A stretch of 64,000 bases of DNA from Pseudomonas chlororaphis (GTDB lineage Bacteria > Pseudomonadota > Gammaproteobacteria > Pseudomonadales > Pseudomonadaceae): assembly GCF_003731765.1 (NCBI RefSeq), contig NZ_MOAL01000004.1, forward strand, positions 620,001 through 684,000, written 5' to 3'. Positions 59,309 to 64,000 of the stretch are shown here, piece by piece. How positions within the stretch are numbered: position 1 is the first letter of the stretch; each line of letters starts with the position of its first letter. Position numbers and translations under genes: made by a program. A model generated the notes under the pieces. That model did not search any database, was not told where the DNA came from, and saw only the letters and a list, made by a program, of their open reading frames with translations.

Positions 59309-60214
59309 ATGAGCGACCGTCAACCCATCCCGAACATCAACATTGGCCAGGTGTACGACCAGCGCTACAGCGACGCCGAAGTCCATTACGACAAGCTGGC
59401 CAACCTGGCGGATTTCTTCGGGCGCAACATGCCCGTTCACCGGCATGACCGGTTCTTCCAGGTTCACTACGTAAAAAGCGGCACCGTGCGCGTGTACCTG
59501 GACGACCAGCAATACGTCGAGTCCGGGCCGATGTTCTTCCTCACGCCACCCACGGTGCCGCACTCGTTTGTGACCGAGGCCGACAGTGACGGGCATGTGC
59601 TGACGGTGCGTCAGCAACTGGTGTGGCAACTGATCGAAGCCGACGCCAGCCTGGCGCCGGCCGGTGTGCAATTGCCGGCCGCGTGTGTCGCCCTGACGCA
59701 GTTGGCGCCGCAATACGCGGGCGATATCCGCCGCCTGGATTATCTGTTCGAGGAACTGCGCGAAGAGGTAAAAGCCCAGCGTTCCGGGCGCAGCGCAGCC
59801 CTGGACAGCCTGACGCGGTTGATCATGATCAGCCTGTTGCGGCTGTGTTCGAACTCGTTGAAAGCCACGCCCGCCCGTCACGAAGACTTGAAAATCTTCC
59901 ACCGCTTCAACGAGCTGATCGAAGCGCACTACCAGCAACACTGGCCGTTGTCGCGTTATGCCCAAGGCATAGGGGTGACAGAGGCGCGGCTCAATGATGT
60001 GTGCCGGCGCATTGCCGACCTGCCGTCCAAGCGCCTGATCCTGGAGCGCCTGATGCAAGAGGCCAAGCGCCTGCTGTTGTTTACCGGCAGCTCGGCCAAC
60101 GAAATCTGCTATCAGCTGGGGTTCAAGGACCCGGCCTATTTCAGTCGGTTCTTCCAGCGCTATGCACAGTTGACTCCAGGGGAGTATCGCCTGCGTCAAT
60201 CGGGTTTGCGTTGA
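59309..60214 (+). CDS. hpaA: 4-hydroxyphenylacetate catabolism regulator HpaA (AraC family)
   Basis: A 301-residue protein with an N-terminal cupin-like ligand domain ('PIPNINIGQVYDQRYSDAEVHYDKLANLADFFGRNMPVHRHDRFFQVHYV') and a C-terminal AraC HTH ('GVTEARLNDVCRRIADLPSKRLILERLMQEAKRLLLFTGSSANEICYQLGFKDPAYFSRFFQRY'). HpaA activates the 4-hydroxyphenylacetate hydroxylase genes in response to the substrate. It is divergent from the hpaG1 operon with the HpaR sites between them. Confidence 0.94.
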   Translation: MSDRQPIPNINIGQVYDQRYSDAEVHYDKLANLADFFGRNMPVHRHDRFFQVHYVKSGTVRVYLDDQQYVESGPMFFLTPPTVPHSFVTEADSDGHVLTVRQQLVWQLIEADASLAPAGVQLPAACVALTQLAPQYAGDIRRLDYLFEELREEVKAQRSGRSAALDSLTRLIMISLLRLCSNSLKATPARHEDLKIFHRFNELIEAHYQQHWPLSRYAQGIGVTEARLNDVCRRIADLPSKRLILERLMQEAKRLLLFTGSSANEICYQLGFKDPAYFSRFFQRYAQLTPGEYRLRQSGLR

Positions 60215-60572
60215 GCCAGCCATGTTCGCTTCTCGATGGACGTCGATGGTCCGCGGAGCAAGCATGGCCGTAGTTGGCGCTCTGTAAAATGACTTTTACG
60301 CGGAACCGATTGTACTTTTCACCGGTGTGCTTCATTACTGAGCAGGCTGTCACCGGATGATGATTCGGCTTTGATCGACATTACTGCTCTGGCCGTTGCA
60401 CTTATGCCAGACAGCATTACGTAGATGCACATTAACGACTTTGGCAGCCAAAATTTAAGCTCAGGTAGCGTGATAATGTTTATAAATTGGCTATTTGTTG
60501 CGAGATTACATGTTGATTGCGCAAGGCGCCGACTCTAAGCTTCAACCCTTCCACCTCTTTTTTGCGTGAACT
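60215..60572. other. Gene-free stretch between hpaA and the second MarR gene
   Basis: 358 bases without a recognised gene. An imperfect hairpin (CCATGTTCGCT near 60221 with AGCAAGCATGG near 60260) follows hpaA and may act as its terminator, although no T-run follows. No TTAA-N4-TTAAC site was found before the second MarR gene. Confidence 0.4.
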
Positions 60573-60995
60573 ATGCAGACCCCCAGACCGTCCCTTACGC
60601 TCACGTTGCTGCAGGCCCGCGAAGCGACCATGGCGTTTTTCCGGCCGTTGCTTAACGAACATGATCTTACTGAACAGCAGTGGCGGGTGATTCGTATCCT
60701 GCGCCAGCAAGGCGAACTGGAAAGCCATCAGCTGGCTCATCTGGCATGCATCCTCAAGCCGAGCATGACCGGCGTCCTGGCTCGACTGGAGCGTGACGGC
60801 ATCGTTCGGCGTAGGAAGTCATCTGAAGATCAGCGCCGGGTGTTCGTTGCCCTGACTGAGCAAGGGCAACAGTGCTTTGTCGACATGAGTGCGGGGATGG
60901 AAAGTAATTATTTGAAAATTCAGGATAAATTCGGTGAGGAGCCGCTTGCTCAATTGCTAGACTTGCTTAATAAACTGAAAAATATCAAGCCTTGA
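60573..60995 (+). CDS. MarR family regulator, HpaR paralog
   Basis: A 140-residue MarR protein clearly related to HpaR at 49885-50307, with the same length and motifs: 'PSLTLTLLQAREATMAFFRPLLNEHDLTEQQWRVIRILRQQGELESHQLAHLACILKPSMTGVLARLERDGIVRRRK'. Recognition helices are nearly identical, so both may bind the same sites; ligand-contact regions differ. It flanks the other end of the hpa region. It is convergent with the LysR gene; the two ends overlap by 11 bases. Confidence 0.9.
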   Translation: MQTPRPSLTLTLLQAREATMAFFRPLLNEHDLTEQQWRVIRILRQQGELESHQLAHLACILKPSMTGVLARLERDGIVRRRKSSEDQRRVFVALTEQGQQCFVDMSAGMESNYLKIQDKFGEEPLAQLLDLLNKLKNIKP

Positions 60996-61920
60996 CTGGC
61001 GTGATATTTAAACGCGTTAGATGCTCCACCAGGTAGTCGATAAATACCCTGACTCGCAGCGGCAGGTGCCTTTTTTGCGGAAAAATTAGAAAAAATGGCC
61101 GGGTAGTACCACCGTACTCGGTCAGCACCGCTTGCATTGCGCCGCTATCAATCTCCTCCTGAACCGTAAAACGGTACGCCTGCATAAGGCCTGCACCACT
61201 TTTGGCCAGGGTTGCAGTGGCCAGAAAGTCGCTTTGACAGGTGTAGCTTCCCGAGGTTTCCAATTCCACCCTCTGGTCGTTGACGTTAAATGCCCATAGC
61301 GACTTGCGCCCGCTGCTGGGCATTTCGAATTGGATGCATTCATGGTTTTTCAGATCCGCCGGAGTCTGCGGTGTACCGGCGTATTTCAGGTAATTGGGGG
61401 TGGCAACCACTAACAGTTCCGTGTCCTCAAGGCGCCTAGCGATCAACCCTGAATCTTCCGGTTCCCGTCCTCTGATTGCGAGGTCGAAACCTTCCTCTAC
61501 GAAATCGATATTGCGATTGCTCACGTGAATGTCGATTTGCACGTCAGGATAGCGCTGGCGAAAGCTCGGCAGCAGGGGCAGTAGTCTGTAATGCGCATAG
61601 GGGGTGGGTGCACTAATGCTTATCCGCCCCGACGGTGCATCCTGAGCACCGGTAATCTCCCGTTCAGCCTCTATCAGTTGGGTCAATGCCTGCTGACATT
61701 GCTCATAGTAGGCGCGGCCGCCTTCTGTCAGGCGCATCTGCCGCGTGGTCCGCACAAACAAACACACACCCAGACGCGCCTCCAGCCTTGCGATTGAGCG
61801 GCTCACTGCCGCCGGGCTCAAGCCTGCCTTGGTGGATGCGGCGGTGAAGCTGCCACTTTCAGCAGTTAGGCAGAATAGCTCGATACTGCCCAGTTTAATG
61901 TCATCGAAATAGCGGCTCAT
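60985..61920 (-). CDS. LysR family transcriptional regulator
   Basis: A 311-residue LysR protein: 'GSIELFCLTAESGSFTAASTKAGLSPAAVSRSIARLEARLGVCLFVRTTRQMRLTEGG'. It resembles the group that regulates adjacent oxidoreductases. It is divergent from the SDR at 62042 with 121 bases between, so the SDR-tautomerase pair is its likely target. Confidence 0.92.
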   Translation of the reverse strand: MSRYFDDIKLGSIELFCLTAESGSFTAASTKAGLSPAAVSRSIARLEARLGVCLFVRTTRQMRLTEGGRAYYEQCQQALTQLIEAEREITGAQDAPSGRISISAPTPYAHYRLLPLLPSFRQRYPDVQIDIHVSNRNIDFVEEGFDLAIRGREPEDSGLIARRLEDTELLVVATPNYLKYAGTPQTPADLKNHECIQFEMPSSGRKSLWAFNVNDQRVELETSGSYTCQSDFLATATLAKSGAGLMQAYRFTVQEEIDSGAMQAVLTEYGGTTRPFFLIFPQKRHLPLRVRVFIDYLVEHLTRLNITPVKA

Positions 61921-62041
61921 GGCATTCTAATTCATTACATGGAGTATCAATTAAAATGCTGTTTACACCATTTTTCAACTTCGGATTGTCATTTAGATTG
62001 CTTGTTCAGTCGCAGTGAATGCCTCAACAGGCGGAGAATCT

Positions 62042-62782
62042 ATGAAAGCAGCAAGAACTGTTATTGTCACGGGCGCATCCAGCGGCTTGGGATTTGCCAT
62101 CGCCAAGGCCTATCTGGAGCGCGGCGACAACGTCGTTGGCAACGCCCGCACGATCGCCCGGTTGCAGGAAGCCGCTATTCGTCTGGGCAACCCGTCCAAC
62201 TTCATCCTCGTGGCTGGCGATATCGCCAAACCGGACACCGCACAGGCGTTGTTCGATCAGGCCGTGGCTACCTTCGGCAAGGTCGACATCCTGATCAGCA
62301 ATGCCGGCATCTTCATTCCCAAACCGGTAGGTGATTATACCGAGGCCGATGTGGACGCCATTATCAACACTAATCTTAAGGGTTTTTTCTACCCGGCCCA
62401 ATTGGCAGCCAAACATATGGTCGCCAACCAAAGCGGTCACATTATTGCCATTACTGCATCAATCGCCATGCAGCCCAATATCAAAGTCCCGGCGTTGTTG
62501 CCGGTGCTGATCAAGGGCGGCCTGAATCATGCGGTGCAGGGGCTTGCCCTTGAGCTAGCTGCGTCGCAGGTGAAGGTCAATGCCGTGGCTCCAGGAATCA
62601 TCAACACGCCTTTGCATGGCGACAACGAACAGCTCCAAACCGTGCTTAAAAGCATGAGCCCGAGCGGCCGTATCGGGTCGCCTCAGGATGTAGTCGATGC
62701 TGTGTTATACCTGACGGATTCCTCATACGTCAGCGGTGCGATCATTCCCGTGGACGGTGGGGCAACGTCCGGAACTTGGTAA
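62042..62782 (+). CDS. SDR family protein lacking the catalytic Tyr
   Basis: A 246-residue SDR with 'VIVTGASSGLGFAIAKAYLERG', 'ISNAGIF' and 'VDGGATSG'. At the Y-x-x-x-K position it reads 'VPALLPVLIKGGLNHAVQGLALELA': the Lys is kept but the Tyr is missing and two residues are extra. Homologs with the same 'L.KGGLN' pattern form a recognised subfamily, so the loss is likely inherited rather than a local error. GGCGGAG precedes ATG 62042. It is co-transcribed with the tautomerase that follows 21 bases later. Confidence 0.87.
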   Translation: MKAARTVIVTGASSGLGFAIAKAYLERGDNVVGNARTIARLQEAAIRLGNPSNFILVAGDIAKPDTAQALFDQAVATFGKVDILISNAGIFIPKPVGDYTEADVDAIINTNLKGFFYPAQLAAKHMVANQSGHIIAITASIAMQPNIKVPALLPVLIKGGLNHAVQGLALELAASQVKVNAVAPGIINTPLHGDNEQLQTVLKSMSPSGRIGSPQDVVDAVLYLTDSSYVSGAIIPVDGGATSGTW

Positions 62783-62803
62783 ACAATGGGAGAGTAAAGC
62801 AAC

Positions 62804-63019
62804 ATGCCATACGTAAATATCAAAGTGACTCAGGAAGGCGTAACAGCTGAGCACAAGCGCCAACTCATCGAGGGTGTAACTGCATTGTTGCACACAGTGC
62901 TGAACAAACCGCCGGCATCGACCTTTGTAGTGATTGACGAGGTGCCTACCGACAATTGGGGCGTTGCCGGTGAAACGGTCACAGCGTTGCGATCGAAGGA
63001 AAAACTCCTCAAGGAATAG
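62804..63019 (+). CDS. 4-oxalocrotonate tautomerase family protein
   Basis: A 71-residue small tautomerase: M-P-Y-V-N-I-K-V-T, giving the N-terminal catalytic Pro1 after Met removal, then 'EGVTAEHKRQLIEGVTALLHTVLNKPPASTFVVIDEV'. These hexameric enzymes isomerise enol-acids. GGGAGAG precedes ATG 62804. It is paired with the SDR in front and under the LysR gene's likely control; the substrate is unknown. Confidence 0.88.
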   Translation: MPYVNIKVTQEGVTAEHKRQLIEGVTALLHTVLNKPPASTFVVIDEVPTDNWGVAGETVTALRSKEKLLKE

Positions 63020-63145
63020 TCTCGGTCGTCTGTGCCCGACCACTCGTTGCGCATTGCGAGTGGCATCGGGTGTTAAAGATTGCTCGATACATCACCCCTG
63101 TTGAGTCGTGTAGTCTGGCTAATACCAGTCCCGGCAGTCTCAACC

Positions 63146-64000
63146 TCACGGCTGCGCCAATTGTCTGTTTTCCTGTGTACGAAACTCCCGTGCTGAGATG
63201 CCATAACGCAATCGAAAAGCCTTGCTGAAGTGCGTTAGGTCGTTAAAACCGTAGGTCAGTGCCAGGGTTGTAATACTGCGCGTCGTCATGTTCTGGTTAC
63301 GCAGTGCGCTCGCCACGGCTTCCAGTCGTTTGCGCAGAATCAGGCGACCCAGTGAAATGTGCTCGGCTTCCAGAAGTTGATTCAGGTAGCGGGTCGAGAC
63401 GCGCAAAGCATTGGCCACGGTTTCCGGTGTCAGGGCAGACTGATGCAGGTTCGATTCGATGTAGGCGTGCACACGGATGAGTGTCGCGACCTTAAGATCG
63501 GAGAGAGGCACCGGTTCCTGGCTTAAGCTTTCGCCTATCGTGCTGCAAAGCAAGTCGCTCAGGTGTTGCTCCACCACTTGTATGGTGCCTGGCACTAAAG
63601 AAGGCGCCTGGGTGATCAGTTGCTTTACATAGGCCGAAAGTAGGGGAAAGAGCTGGCTTCTGTGCGCCAGATCGATCGCCGTGCCACGATCAACTGCCGC
63701 TACCTGGCGACTCAATAACTCCCTTGGAAACGTTAGCACCGCGAGTTTGCAGGGTTCCGGGAAATATTGGCTATAGGGGCGGGCGGTGTTGCAGATTACC
63801 CCCGAGCCGGGGCTGATGCCGACTCGGCGCCCATCCTGTTCGACGTAGCAATTTCCTTCAATGACGAAGTCGAGGACCAAGTGTTCCATCTCGGTCTTGG
63901 CGGGCAACCGTTGCACCCGATGTGGGGAGGCCTGGATTTCTGACAGGCGCAGGTTCCCTAGTTGCCACCAGCTCAATGATGCATCAAAGGGCTTTCGATC
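63146..64000 (-). CDS. AraC family transcriptional regulator (partial at right edge)
   Basis: 284 residues are visible; the frame stays open to base 64000, so the N-terminus lies outside the window. The C-terminal AraC HTH is complete ('VHAYIESNLHQSALTPETVANALRVSTRYLNQLLEAEHISLGRLILRKRLEAVASALRNQNMTTRSITTLALTYGFNDLTHFSKAFRLRYGISAREFR'). The N-terminal part resembles the AraC-binding-like 2 domain ('LGNLRLSEIQASPHRVQR', 'GNCYVEQDGRRVGISPG'), as in FeaR-type regulators of aromatic amine catabolism. It is on the strand opposite the tautomerase, so they are convergent. Confidence 0.9.
   Translation of the reverse strand, partial: DRKPFDASLSWWQLGNLRLSEIQASPHRVQRLPAKTEMEHLVLDFVIEGNCYVEQDGRRVGISPGSGVICNTARPYSQYFPEPCKLAVLTFPRELLSRQVAAVDRGTAIDLAHRSQLFPLLSAYVKQLITQAPSLVPGTIQVVEQHLSDLLCSTIGESLSQEPVPLSDLKVATLIRVHAYIESNLHQSALTPETVANALRVSTRYLNQLLEAEHISLGRLILRKRLEAVASALRNQNMTTRSITTLALTYGFNDLTHFSKAFRLRYGISAREFRTQENRQLAQP

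Noticed and set aside
1..64000. CRISPR arrays, tRNA/rRNA genes, toxin-antitoxin, phage or restriction systems
   Set aside because: I looked for regular short repeats, cloverleaf-like stretches and known defence or phage motifs and saw none; the window is metabolic and regulatory.

Overview
The window reads like a chromosomal catabolic and accessory region of a Pseudomonas of the fluorescens/putida type. The basis is the OprD-family porin, the C1/C2-type 4-hydroxyphenylacetate hydroxylase, the split hpaG1/hpaG2 genes, the density of LysR, AraC and MarR regulators, and Pseudomonas-like protein sequences. This is inferred from gene content; no rRNA, tRNA or housekeeping locus is present to fix the species. 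By eye the left ~38 kb is visibly less GC-rich than the hpa block on the right and carries most of the broken genes, as expected of acquired, reshuffled DNA.

Left part (1-6.1 kb): the end of an iron alcohol dehydrogenase, an acyl-CoA ligase gene interrupted by an in-frame amber codon, a TetR regulator, a DsbA/FrnE-like protein divergent from an esterase across a perfect 22-bp palindrome, a secreted metallo-beta-lactamase-fold hydrolase ending at a strong terminator, and an ArsR-type regulator.

Redox island (6.2-19.6 kb): two Old Yellow Enzyme paralogs (one with an altered active site), an NADPH:FMN reductase, a YkgJ cysteine-cluster protein, FMN azoreductase AzoR, pirin, DoxX, an F420-reductase-like NAD(P)-binding protein, an Rrf2 regulator and three SDR proteins. 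Two of the SDR genes lie in a 1.03-kb segmental duplication. A 17-bp dyad of the form TGGRT-N7-AYCCA occurs four times, in front of the FMN reductase/lysR pair, azoR, doxX, and one decayed site. Beside two of the sites are decayed lysR gene starts. I read this as a repeated 'reductase | operator | lysR' module that has been copied and is decaying.

Unassigned catabolic island (19.6-33.7 kb): a cupin-XRE regulator, MFS transporter, alpha/beta hydrolase, complete Liv-type ABC transporter (with permease and ATPase fused), SDR, glycerol-dehydrogenase-like enzyme, cyclase-family hydrolase, LacI regulator, a cupin related to 2,4'-dihydroxyacetophenone dioxygenase, and a LysR regulator. Two LacI-type palindromes lie before the ABC operon. 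The genes look like one uptake and degradation pathway whose substrate I cannot name.

Small oxidoreductase cluster (33.7-38.1 kb): LysR divergent from a DsbA-like protein, a metallo-beta-lactamase-fold protein lacking its metal motif, an NTF2-like protein, a nitroreductase frameshifted at a T10 tract, and a decayed chloroperoxidase.

Aromatic block (38.1-63 kb): a Rieske oxygenase with its VanB-type reductase, an MFS carrier and an OprD porin, divergent from a LuxR regulator; an IS1182-like remnant; a GlcG/HbpS protein with a luciferase-like monooxygenase; then a complete homoprotocatechuate (hpa) pathway. Here 4-hydroxyphenylacetate is hydroxylated by the C2 oxygenase with the C1 reductase, cleaved by HpaD, and processed by HpaE, HpaF, HpaG1/G2, HpaH and HpaI to pyruvate and succinic semialdehyde, which GabD oxidises to succinate. 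HpaX imports the substrate. HpaR, HpaA and a second HpaR paralog are the regulators. TTAA-N4-TTAAC-type sites occur upstream of hpaR, twice before hpaG1, and once before the distant luxR/oprD pair. The right edge holds LysR, an SDR plus tautomerase pair, and a partial AraC regulator.
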